A stretch of 64,000 nucleotides of DNA from Nonomuraea thailandensis (GCF_024172165.1 NZ_JAMZEB010000002.1:9894501-9958500); one strand, 5' to 3'. Counted from the first letter of the stretch, positions 43,294 to 51,455 are shown. A program made the numbers and translations. Notes: generated by a model not told the origin, from the sequence alone.

Positions 43294-43872
43294 TCAGGCC
43301 ACCGGCTGCCGCATCGCGCCCAGCACTCCGCTGTACCTGGCCAGCTCGCCGAGCATGGCGTCGGCACTGGCGTCCATGACGTCGCTGGGGCGCAGTGTGC
43401 CGTCCTCGCCCAGGTGCTGCGGCACGAACGGAATGATCACGCCCTCCATCAGCGGGACCATCTTCAGCGTGCTGACCACGTGACGCAGGGCGGCCACGGC
43501 CCGGGTGCCGCCCGAGACGCCGCCGTAGCTGACGAACCCCGCCGGCTTGTGCTGCCACTCGTGGTGCAGGTAGTCCAGGGCGTTCTTCAGCACGCCGGGG
43601 TAGCTGTGGTTGTACTCGGGCGTCACGAACACGTACGCGTCGGCCCGGTCGACGGTGGCGCTCCACTCCTTGGTGTGAGCGTTCACGTACTGCTTCAGCC
43701 TGGGGTGGTGCGGCTCGTCCAGGAACGGCAGCCGCACCTCCGCCAGGTCGACCAGCTCCACCTCGAACAGCCCCGAGGACACGGCCTTGCCGTGCACCCA
43801 CTCGGCGACCGCGCGACCGGCACGACCCGGTCGGGTGCTCGCGACGATGACCTGCAGAACGGGCTTGTCCAT
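43294..43872 (-). CDS. NAD(P)H-dependent FMN reductase
   Basis: 192-residue flavodoxin-fold reductase. The FMN phosphate loop is STRPGRAGRAVAEWV, and the family motif PEYNHSYPGVLKNALDYL is complete. GGVSGGTRAV near the middle contacts the flavin ring. Enzymes of this type reduce quinones, azo dyes or chromate, or supply FMNH2. It is divergent from an HxlR regulator gene with a 79-base spacer, the classic arrangement of an HxlR-controlled oxidoreductase. Confidence 0.92.
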   Translation of the reverse strand: MDKPVLQVIVASTRPGRAGRAVAEWVHGKAVSSGLFEVELVDLAEVRLPFLDEPHHPRLKQYVNAHTKEWSATVDRADAYVFVTPEYNHSYPGVLKNALDYLHHEWQHKPAGFVSYGGVSGGTRAVAALRHVVSTLKMVPLMEGVIIPFVPQHLGEDGTLRPSDVMDASADAMLGELARYSGVLGAMRQPVA

Positions 43873-43951
43873 GACTCCGCCTTCCTAGCGATAGATTCAC
43901 TCAACATTATTTAGTAACTACAGATTCCTTAGCAAACGCTAGACTGCGGGC
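43873..43951. promoter_or_regulatory. Divergent operator region for HxlR and FMN reductase
   Basis: AT-rich 79-base spacer. TTTAGTAACTA at 43910-43920 is a near-palindrome of the size HxlR dimers bind. Flanking it, CTAGCG at 43885-43890 and CGCTAG at 43937-43942 are inverted copies. Promoters of both genes must be here, so autoregulation and control of the reductase are expected. Confidence 0.45.
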
Positions 43952-44305
43952 ATGAGCCTTGACCAGGTCTGCACCCGCTTCCACATCGCCTTAGAGCTGA
44001 TCGGTGCCCGCTGGACCGGAGCCGTGCTCCACATGATCTTCAAGGGCGCCCACCGTTACGCCGACGTCAAGGCGGCCATCCCCGGCATCAACGACACGAT
44101 GCTGGCCAGGCGCCTGCGTGAGCTGGAGTCCGCCGGCCTGGTCGAGCGGCGGGTGCTGGCCACCTCGCCGGTGCGGGTGGAGTACCACCTGACCGAGATG
44201 GGCCAGGAGCTGCGCCCCGTGCTGGACGAGCTGGTGAAGTGGTCCCACAAGTGGATCCCGCTCCCCGAGGGCGAGTCCGACAGCACTGTTACTTTGGTGT
44301 CGTGA
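43952..44305 (+). CDS. HxlR family transcriptional regulator
   Basis: 117-residue winged-helix regulator. Seen: FHIALELIGARWTGAVLHMIFKGAHRYADVKAAIPGINDTMLARRLRELESAGLVER, the full HxlR core, then YHLTEMGQELRPVLDELVKW. A single N-terminal Cys (VCTRF), as in redox- or aldehyde-sensing HxlR members, is present at residue 7. It is divergent from the FMN reductase it probably controls. Its stop overlaps the start of the MarR gene (GTGA), so the two regulators are made together. Confidence 0.93.
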   Translation: MSLDQVCTRFHIALELIGARWTGAVLHMIFKGAHRYADVKAAIPGINDTMLARRLRELESAGLVERRVLATSPVRVEYHLTEMGQELRPVLDELVKWSHKWIPLPEGESDSTVTLVS

Positions 44306-44754
44306 TCGCACTCGGCACACTGATGCGGCACGTGCACGAGCTGATGGACGGCGCCGTCGCCGACATCTACGCCGAGCACGGCCTGCCCGACTACCGGCCC
44401 CGCTTCTCTCCCGTCGTGCGCACGCTGGTGGCGCAGGGCCCGCTGGCCATCCGCGACCTGGCCAGGGCGATCGGCGTGACCCACTCCGCCGCCAGCCAGA
44501 CCGTGGTCCAGATGCGCCGCAGCGGCTTCGTCACCCTGGAGAAGGGCGCCGACGCCCGCCACCGCATCGTCCACCTCACCGGCCGGGCCCGCGCCGCGCT
44601 CCCCCTCATCGAGGCCGAGTGGGCGGCCACGGAGCGGGCCGTGCGCGAGCTGGACGCCGAGCTGCCCGTGCCTCTGGAGCAGCTCATGAGGGCCACGCTC
44701 CGGGCGCTGGAGCGCCGCGATTTCCGGGAGCGCATCGGGGACGTCAACGCCTAG
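44302..44754 (+). CDS. MarR family transcriptional regulator
   Basis: 150-residue winged-helix regulator: VRTLVAQGPLAIRDLARAIGVTHSAASQTVVQMRRSGFVTLEKGADARHRIVHLT is the MarR DNA-binding core with the wing (D-x-R). The start is GTG 44302, overlapping the HxlR stop codon. An MFS exporter gene starts 116 bases downstream, which suggests control of that exporter by MarR; no clear operator palindrome was seen in the gap. Confidence 0.9.
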   Translation: MIALGTLMRHVHELMDGAVADIYAEHGLPDYRPRFSPVVRTLVAQGPLAIRDLARAIGVTHSAASQTVVQMRRSGFVTLEKGADARHRIVHLTGRARAALPLIEAEWAATERAVRELDAELPVPLEQLMRATLRALERRDFRERIGDVNA

Positions 44755-44870
44755 ACTCGTTCACATGACCTGGCGACATTGATCCATAACCAGGGGCCGG
44801 CGCGGGGCGCGCGGGCCTCCGAGCTGACGGCGAGCACTCGGAGTCCCCTCTCGTCCCCCTGGAAGGCCTC

Positions 44871-46007
44871 ATGCTTGTCGTATCGCTGTACGTCTACGCG
44901 TTCCTCAGCGAATTCATCCTGATCTACCCGGTGTACGCCCTGCTGTTCACCGACACCGGGATCTCCGTCGCCGAGGTCTCCTCCCTGTTCGTCATCTGGT
45001 CGGTGACGGGCATGGTGCTGGAGATCCCCTCGGGCGCCTGGGCCGACACGGTCTCGCGGCGGCTGCTGCTGTTCCTCGGCCCGCTGCTGAGCGGCCTCGG
45101 CTTCGCCCTGTGGGTGCTGTCCCCCTCCTACTGGGTGTTCGCGGCCGGCTTCGTGTTGTGGGGGGCCGGGGAGGCGCTGGTCTCCGGCGCGTACGAGGCG
45201 CTCGCGTACGAGGAGCTGGACCGGCGCGGCCGATCCGGCAGGTACGCGGCCGTCATGGGCCGCGCGACCGCCCTCGGCCTGGCCGGCAGCGCGTCGGCGA
45301 TCGGCCTGGCCTCGCCCGTGTTCGCGGCCGGCGGCTATCCCGCCGTGGCGGCCGCCAGCGTGCTGGCCTGCGTCCTGTGCGCGGCCACGGCGCTGACCCT
45401 CCCCGAGCACCGCGCGCCGGCCGCCGCCGGGGGCCTGGGCTACCTGACGACCCTGCGCGAGGGGATCGGCCTGGCCCGGGCGGACCGGGGCGTGCTGCAC
45501 GCGATGATTCTGGTCGCGTTCGTGACGGCGATCTGGGGCGCGCTGGAGGAGTACATCCCGTACCTGGGGGCGGAGACGGGCGTGGCCAAGGCCACGATCC
45601 CGCTGCTGATCCTCCTGGTCTGGGTGGGCGCCACGGCCGGCGGCCTGCTGGCCGGGCCGGCCGAGCGCCTGCGCTCGCGCGGGTACGCCGCGCTGCTCGG
45701 GGTGGCGGCACTGGCCATGGCCGCAGGCGCGCTCGGCGGGCATCCCGCCGGGTTCTTGGCGATCGCGCCGGCCGTCGGGGCGTTCCAGCTCGCCCAGGTA
45801 CTGGCGGACGTGCGGCTGCAGGAGCGCATCACCGGCCCCGCGCGTGCCACCGTGACCTCGGTGGCCGGCCTCGGGACGAACGTGGTGACGCTCGGGGTCT
45901 ACACCGCGTACGGGGCGGCGTCGTCCCACGCGTCGCACGGGGTGACGTTCGCCGTGCTGGCGCTGCCGTACCTGGTGATCGCCCTGATGGTCCTGATCGC
46001 TCAGTAG
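44871..46007 (+). CDS. MFS transporter
   Basis: 378 residues with twelve hydrophobic segments. The A-motif region after the second helix reads GAWADTVSRRLLLFLG, typical of the major facilitator superfamily; FVLWGAGEALVSGAYEALAYEEL follows. The closest pattern is the group of drug or metabolite exporters. An AAGG ribosome site precedes the ATG. Placed after two regulator genes. It converges on a membrane protein gene with a 7-base overlap. Confidence 0.87.
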   Translation: MLVVSLYVYAFLSEFILIYPVYALLFTDTGISVAEVSSLFVIWSVTGMVLEIPSGAWADTVSRRLLLFLGPLLSGLGFALWVLSPSYWVFAAGFVLWGAGEALVSGAYEALAYEELDRRGRSGRYAAVMGRATALGLAGSASAIGLASPVFAAGGYPAVAAASVLACVLCAATALTLPEHRAPAAAGGLGYLTTLREGIGLARADRGVLHAMILVAFVTAIWGALEEYIPYLGAETGVAKATIPLLILLVWVGATAGGLLAGPAERLRSRGYAALLGVAALAMAAGALGGHPAGFLAIAPAVGAFQLAQVLADVRLQERITGPARATVTSVAGLGTNVVTLGVYTAYGAASSHASHGVTFAVLALPYLVIALMVLIAQ

Positions 46008-46459
46008 CGCGAGGGGATGCGCTTGGGCAGCGGCGGCGGCTCGGGGACGACCTCCTCCTCGGGCTCCGCCGGCGGCTCGGGCCGCACGGCACCCCGCCAG
46101 CGTGCGGGGAACACCGAGGCGGCCAGCAGCACGCAGGCCAGCGGCAGGGCCCAGGTCTCGGCCAGCCTCGCGTACGGCTCGGCGTACTCGGCGGGCATCA
46201 GGCCCGCCACCCGCACCTCCGGCACGTACGCCAGCCCCGCCACGACCGCCAGGGCCAGCCCGGGCACCAGCGATCCGATCGGCGAGACCCGCGAGCCGGC
46301 CAGGACGCCGACCACGACCATCGTGGCGCCGAGCGCGGCGGCGGCGATCCAGGCGGCCAGGGCCCGGCCACTGGCGAAGTAGAGAAGGCCCGCCGCGATC
46401 AGCGGTGTGGCCAGCAGTCCTGCGCCGGCGCCGAGCAGATGACGAACACCATTACGCAC
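46001..46459 (-). CDS. Membrane protein with proline-rich tail, function unknown
   Basis: 152 residues. About four hydrophobic segments are followed by a cytoplasmic or exposed Pro/Glu-rich tail (EPPAEPEEEVVPEPPPLPKR). GTG 46459 is chosen because GGAGGT lies exactly 7 bases before it. No family recognised. Separated from the divergent protease gene by 183 bases that hold both promoters. Confidence 0.6.
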   Translation of the reverse strand: MRNGVRHLLGAGAGLLATPLIAAGLLYFASGRALAAWIAAAALGATMVVVGVLAGSRVSPIGSLVPGLALAVVAGLAYVPEVRVAGLMPAEYAEPYARLAETWALPLACVLLAASVFPARWRGAVRPEPPAEPEEEVVPEPPPLPKRIPSRY

Positions 46460-46642
46460 AGAGAACACCTCCAGCCACGGCACCTTACCCACCCATCAGG
46501 ACCTGCGCCTTAAAGGCTGAAAATTTCATATTCAGGTCGAGGGCCGTAAAGGGTCCATAACACCGAAATAGTGCTCGTTTGGTATCTAAGCACGGACCGA
46601 AGCAACCGTTAGCTTGACAGCACCCCCACCCGAGGAGTGCAC

Positions 46643-47773
46643 ATGTTGAGTAAACGCTGTGCGCTGGTAGGCGGCGCCATCCTCGCCGTCTGCCTGGCCA
46701 CCCCGCTCAGCCCGGCAGCAGCCGACACGGCGCCACAAGCAGCCGCTCCCCCCTCCGCACCCCCCTCCATGATCGACGCGCTCGAACGCGATCTGGGCCT
46801 CTCCGAGGCGCAGGTCATCACTCGTCTGGCCAACGAGGAGCGCGCCGCCGCCGCCGAGGCGAGCCTCACCCCCGCACTGGGTGACACGTTCGGCGGCGCC
46901 TGGCTGAACGACGACGCCTCCAAGCTCATGGTCGCCACCACGGACCCGGCGGCCGCACCGACCATCGAGGCGCAGGGCGCTCAGCCCGTCGTGGTCCAGC
47001 GTTCGCTGACCCAGCTCAACGGCATCGTGCAGCAGCTCGACCGGGCCCCCAGGCGGGCCGCCGCCGGCGCCGCGCTGTGGTTCGCCGACGTCAAGACCAA
47101 CACCGTCTCCGTCCAGGCTCCCACCGTCGAGGCCGCCGAGGCCCTCGTCGCGGCGGCGGGCGTGGACCGGAGCGCGGTCGCCGTGTCGGCGACGGCCGAG
47201 CGGCCGACGACGTTCATCAACATCATCGGTGGAGCCGCGTACTACATCGGCTCCAGCCGCTGCAGCGTCGGCTTCGCCGTCACCCGCGGCACCACCCCCG
47301 GCTTCACCACCGCCGGGCACTGCGGCCGGGCCGGTTCCAGGACCACCAACCCGACCGGCACCTTCCAGGGCTCGTCCTTCCCGGGCAACGACTACGCCTG
47401 GGTCGCCGCGCCCGGCAACACCGCCACGCCGTACGTGCGCGGCTCCGGCGGCGCGAACGTGACCGTGCGAGGCTCCACCCAGGCCTCCGTCGGCGCGTCC
47501 ATCTGCCGCTCCGGCTCCACCACCGGCTGGCGCTGCGGCACCATCCAGCAGCACAACGCCAGCGTCAGGTACGCGCAGGGCACCGTCTCCGGCCTGACCC
47601 GCACCGGCGCGTGCGCCCAGCCCGGCGACTCCGGCGGCTCGTTCATCTCGGGCAGCCAGGCCCAGGGCATGACCTCCGGCGGCTCCGGCAACTGCACCAC
47701 CGGAGGCACCACGTACCACCAGCCGGTCAACGAGGCACTGAGCGTGTACGGCCTCACGCTCAGAGTCGGCTGA
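46643..47773 (+). CDS. Secreted S1 serine protease, streptogrisin/alpha-lytic type
   Basis: 376-residue preproprotein. Signal peptide (LVGGAILAVCLATPLSPAAA), then an alpha-lytic-protease-type prodomain (LERDLGLSEAQVITRLANEERAA; LNGIVQQLD) acting as folding chaperone, then the mature protease from about IIGGAAYYIGSSRCSVGFAV. The catalytic triad is His in FTTAGHCG, Asp in GNDYAWV and Ser in PGDSGGSF. Cysteines are paired around the active site. No C-terminal binding domain. GAGGAG lies 5-6 bases before ATG 46643. A strong terminator follows the stop. Confidence 0.94.
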   Translation: MLSKRCALVGGAILAVCLATPLSPAAADTAPQAAAPPSAPPSMIDALERDLGLSEAQVITRLANEERAAAAEASLTPALGDTFGGAWLNDDASKLMVATTDPAAAPTIEAQGAQPVVVQRSLTQLNGIVQQLDRAPRRAAAGAALWFADVKTNTVSVQAPTVEAAEALVAAAGVDRSAVAVSATAERPTTFINIIGGAAYYIGSSRCSVGFAVTRGTTPGFTTAGHCGRAGSRTTNPTGTFQGSSFPGNDYAWVAAPGNTATPYVRGSGGANVTVRGSTQASVGASICRSGSTTGWRCGTIQQHNASVRYAQGTVSGLTRTGACAQPGDSGGSFISGSQAQGMTSGGSGNCTTGGTTYHQPVNEALSVYGLTLRVG

Positions 47774-47784
47774 GCCCTTGATCC

Positions 47785-47816
47785 GCGCGGCGCGTCCTTC
47801 CCCGGGCGCGCCGCGC
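47785..47816 (+). terminator. Terminator of the protease gene
   Basis: GCGCGGCGCG at 47785-47794 pairs perfectly with CGCGCCGCGC at 47807-47816 around a 12-base loop, 12 bases after the protease stop codon, and is followed by a pyrimidine-rich tract. Confidence 0.8.
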
Positions 47817-47823
47817 TCCTTTC

Positions 47824-47907
47824 TTCTGTCCCGCATCTTCTGTTCCGCATCTTCTGTTCCGCATCTTCTGTTCCGCATCTTCTGTTCCGCATCTTTGTCC
47901 CCGCACC
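47824..47907. repeat. Tandem 14-bp repeat array
   Basis: Five near-identical units of TTCTGTTCCGCATC at 47824, 47838, 47852, 47866 and 47880, followed by a degenerate sixth to 47907. It lies between the protease terminator and the VOC gene leader. There are no spacers, so it is not a CRISPR array. Confidence 0.9.
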
Positions 47908-47919
47908 GATGACTTCCGG
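47903..47919 (+). promoter_or_regulatory. Shared upstream motif, copy 1
   Basis: GCACCGATGACTTCCGG lies 46 bases before the first VOC gene start. The identical 17 bases occur before the DHFR-like gene at 51456-51472. Suggests common control, possibly by one sigma factor. Confidence 0.4.
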
Positions 47920-47965
47920 CCGGCCGCCCGGTCTGCACATCGAGGACAAGAGAAAGGAACTCGCG

Positions 47966-48343
47966 ATGAAGCGACCCGTACTCGGCAGCATGCTGCTGTC
48001 CAGCACCGACCCCGAGCGGCTGAGCGCCTGGTACGCCGCCGCCCTCGACCCCGGCCAGACGAGCGACGCCAACGGGTACCGGCTGCTCAAGTTCGGGGAG
48101 TTCTTCCTGTTCATCGACTCGCGGGCGGACGTGTCGGACAAGAATCCGGAGCCCGGCAGGGTCATCATGAACTTCGACGTCGAGGACGCCCGCGCCGTCG
48201 CCGCCCGGATGGAACGGGCGGGCACGCAGTGGCTGTCCGAGCTCGATGACCGCGACGGCAGCCTGTTCGCCACCGCCATCGACCCGGACGGCAACTACGT
48301 GCAGATCATTCAGCTCAGCGAGGAACACCGGCAGGGGATGTGA
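47966..48343 (+). CDS. VOC family protein
   Basis: 125-residue single-module VOC (glyoxalase-like) protein: PVLGSMLLSSTDPERLSAWYAAAL and DPDGNYVQIIQL at the ends. The start is ATG 47966 with an AAAGGAA site; the longer reading is not supported by a ribosome site. The usual first metal His is replaced (LLSS), so metal binding is doubtful. Translated in tandem with the next VOC gene (2-base gap between stop and ATG). Confidence 0.82.
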   Translation: MKRPVLGSMLLSSTDPERLSAWYAAALDPGQTSDANGYRLLKFGEFFLFIDSRADVSDKNPEPGRVIMNFDVEDARAVAARMERAGTQWLSELDDRDGSLFATAIDPDGNYVQIIQLSEEHRQGM

Positions 48344-48345
48344 CC

Positions 48346-48711
48346 ATGCTCGACACCACCAAGGCGTTCAGCGGATTCTCGGTGAACGACGTCGAGGCCG
48401 CCAAGAAGTTCTACGGCCGGACGCTCGGCGTCCGCGTCTCGGAGGAGCACGGGATGCTGACCCTGCACCTCGGCAGCGACGTGCTCGTCTACCCGAAGGG
48501 GCCCGCTCACGTGCCGGCCACCTACACCGTGCTCAACTTCCCCGTCGAGGACATCGACCAGGCGGTGGACGAGCTGGCGGCGCGGGGGGTGCGGTTCGAG
48601 CGTTACGACGGGATCGAGCAGGACGAGCGCGGGGTCGCCCGCGGCGACGGCCCGCCGATCGCCTGGTTCACCGACCCCTCGGGGAACATCCTGTCGGTGC
48701 TGCAGCCGTAA
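48346..48711 (+). CDS. VOC family protein
   Basis: 121-residue VOC-fold protein. Seen: AFSGFSVNDVEAAKKFYGRTLGVRV, LNFPVEDIDQAVDELAARGVRFERY and AWFTDPSGNILSVLQ. This is the common actinobacterial type whose genes lie near ECF-controlled oxidoreductases; substrate unknown. It immediately follows the preceding VOC gene and is probably translationally coupled; an in-frame GTG at 48340 is a possible earlier start. Confidence 0.83.
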   Translation: MLDTTKAFSGFSVNDVEAAKKFYGRTLGVRVSEEHGMLTLHLGSDVLVYPKGPAHVPATYTVLNFPVEDIDQAVDELAARGVRFERYDGIEQDERGVARGDGPPIAWFTDPSGNILSVLQP

Positions 48712-48722
48712 GGGCCGGAGCC

Positions 48723-48753
48723 TTGACCTGGAGTGCACTCGAGCTTCTAGCGT
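48723..48753 (+). promoter_or_regulatory. MerR-type promoter before the aldo/keto reductase
   Basis: TTGACC (48723-48728) and TAGCGT (48748-48753) are separated by 19 bases, the over-long spacer of MerR-controlled promoters. The spacer contains CTGGAG-TGCA-CTCGAG, a near-perfect dyad of the size a MerR dimer binds. The expected start of transcription is close to the GTG at 48761. Confidence 0.6.
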
Positions 48754-48760
48754 CGATGGC

Positions 48761-48868
48761 GTGATGGAGCGCCGCCCTTGTCACCGGGCGGGCGACCGCA
48801 CGCTTCCGCAGCGGGCCGAGGCCCGGCAGGCGCACCGCGACGCCTCCCGCTGCTCACTCGGCTTCTGA
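48761..48868 (+). CDS. Possible leaderless small peptide upstream of aldo/keto reductase
   Basis: A 35-codon frame, GTG-ATG at 48761-48766 to TGA at 48868, whose first codon falls 7 bases after the -10 box, so it could be translated without a leader. The peptide is Arg- and Cys-containing and basic (VMERRPCHRAGDR...). It ends 26 bases before the reductase start and its GGAGAAGG site. A leader peptide or plain untranslated leader are both possible. Confidence 0.3.
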   Translation: MMERRPCHRAGDRTLPQRAEARQAHRDASRCSLGF

Positions 48869-48894
48869 CGCCATCGACGACAGGAGAAGGTCGC

Positions 48895-49902
48895 GTGAAG
48901 ACCGTACAGCTTGGCCGTACCGGCGAGCAGGTCAGCCAGCTCGCCCTGGGCTGCATGATCATGGGCACCGTCACGCCGGAGGACGAGGCCGTCACGATGC
49001 TCGACCGGTACGTGGAGGCCGGCGGCAACTTCCTGGACACCGCCGACTGCTACTGCTGGTGGGAGAACCAGGGCAGCCACGGAGGGGAGAGCGAGGAGCT
49101 GATCGGCCGCTGGCTGGCCAGGTCCGGCCGGCGCGAGGAGGTGTTCCTGGCCACCAAGGGCAGCGCCGTCGTACGGGATCTGGACGCGGTCTGGGCCGAC
49201 GGCCGCCCCGACTGGGGCGCCGCGTACCGGAACTTCGTCGGAGCCGGGGCGAAGACGTTGCGTGACGCGATCGACGGCAGCCTGCGCCGGCTCGGCACCG
49301 ACCACGTCGACCTGTACTACGTGCACGTCGACGACCGGGCCACGCCGCTGGAGGAGACGCTGGAGGCCCTGGCCGGCATCGTCCAGGCAGGCAAGGCCCG
49401 CCACATCGGCTGGTCCAACGTGCGGACCTGGCGGCTGGAGCGCATCCGGCAGTTGTGCGCCCAGCACGGCTGGCCGGCGCCGGTCGCGCTCCAGCAGCAG
49501 CACTCCTACCTGCGGCGCCGCGCCGGCCTGCGGCATGTGTCCATCGTGGACGACGAGCAGCTCGACTACCTGGAGACGCACGACGACCTGACTCTCGTCG
49601 CGTACTCCCCGATCCTCAAGGGCATCTACGACGACCCGGCCAAGCGCAAGGGGCACGGGGCGATGGGGGCGTACGAGGGGCCGGACGCCGAGGCCCGGCT
49701 GGCCGCGCTCGCAGAGGTGGCCGCCGAGGCCGGCGTCGCCCCGAACGCGCTGGTCCTGGCGTGGCTGATGCACCAGGCCTCGCCGGCGATCGTGCCGCTG
49801 ATCGGGCCGCGCACGCTCCAGCAGTACGAGGCCGCGCTGTCGGCGCTGGACGTCAAGCTCACCGGCGAGCAGCTCAGCCGCCTCGACACCGCCGGCGCCT
49901 GA
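48895..49902 (+). CDS. Aldo/keto reductase
   Basis: 335-residue (alpha/beta)8 NADPH-dependent oxidoreductase. Seen: the catalytic tetrad in FLDTADCYCWWE (Asp, Tyr), LATKGS (Lys) and YYVHVDD (His), then AYSPILKG and VPLIGPRTLQQ of the NADP site. The GTG start at 48895 has an AGGAGAAGG site. The MerR-type promoter upstream suggests induction by a small-molecule inducer or redox signal, but no merR gene is adjacent. Typical of aldehyde/ketone detoxification enzymes. Confidence 0.88.
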   Translation: MKTVQLGRTGEQVSQLALGCMIMGTVTPEDEAVTMLDRYVEAGGNFLDTADCYCWWENQGSHGGESEELIGRWLARSGRREEVFLATKGSAVVRDLDAVWADGRPDWGAAYRNFVGAGAKTLRDAIDGSLRRLGTDHVDLYYVHVDDRATPLEETLEALAGIVQAGKARHIGWSNVRTWRLERIRQLCAQHGWPAPVALQQQHSYLRRRAGLRHVSIVDDEQLDYLETHDDLTLVAYSPILKGIYDDPAKRKGHGAMGAYEGPDAEARLAALAEVAAEAGVAPNALVLAWLMHQASPAIVPLIGPRTLQQYEAALSALDVKLTGEQLSRLDTAGA

Positions 49903-49937
49903 CCCGGCGGCACGGGCCGATCGCGGAGAGTGATCGA

Positions 49938-49943
49938 TATAGT
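49938..49943 (+). promoter_or_regulatory. Candidate -10 element of the DUF1275 gene
   Basis: TATAGT at 49938-49943, 9 bases before the ATG at 49953, and no ribosome site: fits a leaderless transcript. Confidence 0.45.
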
Positions 49944-49952
49944 GCGTAGAGC

Positions 49953-50612
49953 ATGCGGATGGCGCGGTTCTCGATGCTCGGCCTGGCGCTCGCGGCGGGG
50001 GCCGTCGATGCGCTGAGCTTTCTGGCGCTCGGCCAGGTGTTCACCGCGAACATGACGGGCAACGTCGTCCTGCTCGGCCTGGCGCTGGGCTACGGGCGCA
50101 CGGCGCACGTCATGGGCTCCGCTCTCGCGTTCGCCGGATTCTGCGCCGGGCTGGCGGCGGGCTTCCTCCTGGTCGGGCGGAAGACCGCCGGCGGCGCGGC
50201 GCGCGGCCCGGCCGCCGCGCTGGGCCTGGAGCTGGCGCTGCTGGCCGGGATCGCCGTGGGGTGGGCGGCCCAGGCGCCGCGTCCCGCCCTCGTGGCGGGG
50301 TCGGCGGTGGCCATGGGGCTGCAGAGCGCGGTCACGCGGTGGGCCGGCGGATCCGGGCTGTCCACGACGTACGTGACGGGCACGGTGACCGGGCTGGCGG
50401 GGCAGGTGGTCGCCTTGTGGACCCCCGGCAGCGGCCAGGAGAAGGGCGGCGGGGTGGCTCGGCCCCTCGGCGTGGTGCTGGCGCTCGCGACGGGCGCGGT
50501 GATCGCGGCCCTGACCCTGCGCCTGTACGAGCCCGCGGCGCCGTTGATCGCCCCGGTCGCCGTGGCGGTGGCAGCGGGCTGGTGGGGCTGGTCCGCCAGA
50601 CGCGGCCGGTGA
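49953..50612 (+). CDS. DUF1275 (YoaK) family membrane protein
   Basis: 219 residues, six to seven hydrophobic segments. Hallmarks: AAGAVDALSFLALGQVFTANMTGNVVLLGLAL at the N-terminus and TTYVTGTVTGLAGQVV in the second half are the DUF1275 signature, which repeats the TGN/TG pattern. The family is of unknown function. A leaderless -10 precedes the gene. It is unlinked to the reductase upstream. Confidence 0.88.
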   Translation: MRMARFSMLGLALAAGAVDALSFLALGQVFTANMTGNVVLLGLALGYGRTAHVMGSALAFAGFCAGLAAGFLLVGRKTAGGAARGPAAALGLELALLAGIAVGWAAQAPRPALVAGSAVAMGLQSAVTRWAGGSGLSTTYVTGTVTGLAGQVVALWTPGSGQEKGGGVARPLGVVLALATGAVIAALTLRLYEPAAPLIAPVAVAVAAGWWGWSARRGR

Positions 50613-50643
50613 GATCCCGGGCGGCGGTCCATGCGGGCGCGTG

Positions 50644-50952
50644 CTACAGGTTGTCCAGCATCAAGCTCCAGATGGAGAAGGTCGCCCCGAAGAACGAGCA
50701 CACCCCGCCGATCGCCGCACCTGCCGCGACGGCGATGAGGCGTTCGCCCTGTGGCCGTCCCGACGTGATCGCCCGCCCCAACGCCATCCCGCCGGCGAGG
50801 ACCAGGCCGGCCGCCAGGCCGCCCCTGATGATCAGTCCGGGAGTCAGCAGTTCGCGCAGCCCCCAGGCGAGCGACACGTGCCCGAAAAGGGTGATCAGCG
50901 TCAGCGTCGCCAGGCCCAGGGCCCCGTAGCGGTGAGTCCGTGTGACACCCAT
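50644..50952 (-). CDS. Small membrane protein, function unknown
   Basis: 102 residues with about three hydrophobic segments (GLATLTLITLFGHVSLAWGL, LIIRGGLAAGLVLAGGMALG, AVAAGAAIGGVCSFFGATF). The N-terminus is basic. The ATG at 50952 has no clear ribosome site. It converges with the DUF1275 gene. No family recognised; coding character rests on the consistent hydrophobic pattern. Confidence 0.5.
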   Translation of the reverse strand: MGVTRTHRYGALGLATLTLITLFGHVSLAWGLRELLTPGLIIRGGLAAGLVLAGGMALGRAITSGRPQGERLIAVAAGAAIGGVCSFFGATFSIWSLMLDNL

Positions 50953-51069
50953 GAGGGTGATGATCGCATCTCGGCGCGGCCACGGAGGAGGAAGCGGCGC
51001 TGGGCAGGTGAGCGGGGGTCGCGTTAGCGTGGAGCGGGAGATCGCCCGCGATGACCCGGGGGTGGCAAC

Positions 51070-51421
51070 ATGCAACCTGCCGCGGAGCCACCGCAGGAGC
51101 TGCTGGAGCGGCTCATCGAGGCGGATGAGCGACAGGACATCGCCCACCGCCACCCGCAGGGCGACGTCTCCGTCATCGCGCTGGGGGACGAGGGCGGGTC
51201 GTGGAGCTCGCGGATCCTGCTGTTGCTCATGGGCGGCCGGATGACCTCCGGCGGCCCTGCCGACCACGCCCGGCTTCGAGGACCTGGTGAAGATCTATCA
51301 GTACTTCACCACGCCGCCCTTCAGGACGTCCGCCCTGCTCCAGTACGTGGCGGGGATCGCGGCCTCCCTAGCCGTCCACTTCGTCCGGCGCCACCTGTCC
51401 GCGGAACGACCCTGCTGGTGA
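51070..51421 (+). pseudogene. Frameshifted gene for a small membrane-associated protein
   Basis: ATG 51070, with a GGGGGTGG site, opens a helical acidic frame (PPQELLERLIEADERQDIAHRH, then ILLLLMGGRMT) that becomes nonsense after about 51255. In the next frame a protein-like ending runs from about 51257: LPTTPGFEDLVKIYQYFTTP, a hydrophobic helix (SALLQYVAGIAASLAVHF) and RRHLSAE to a stop at 51421. The two halves look like one gene split by an indel near 51245-51270. No family recognised. Confidence 0.45.
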
Positions 51422-51455
51422 CGACATCCGACCGCGCGACCAGCCGGCGGACCAG

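Noticed and set aside
47824..47907. Possible CRISPR array
   Set aside because: The 14-bp units touch each other with no spacers, and no cas genes are present.
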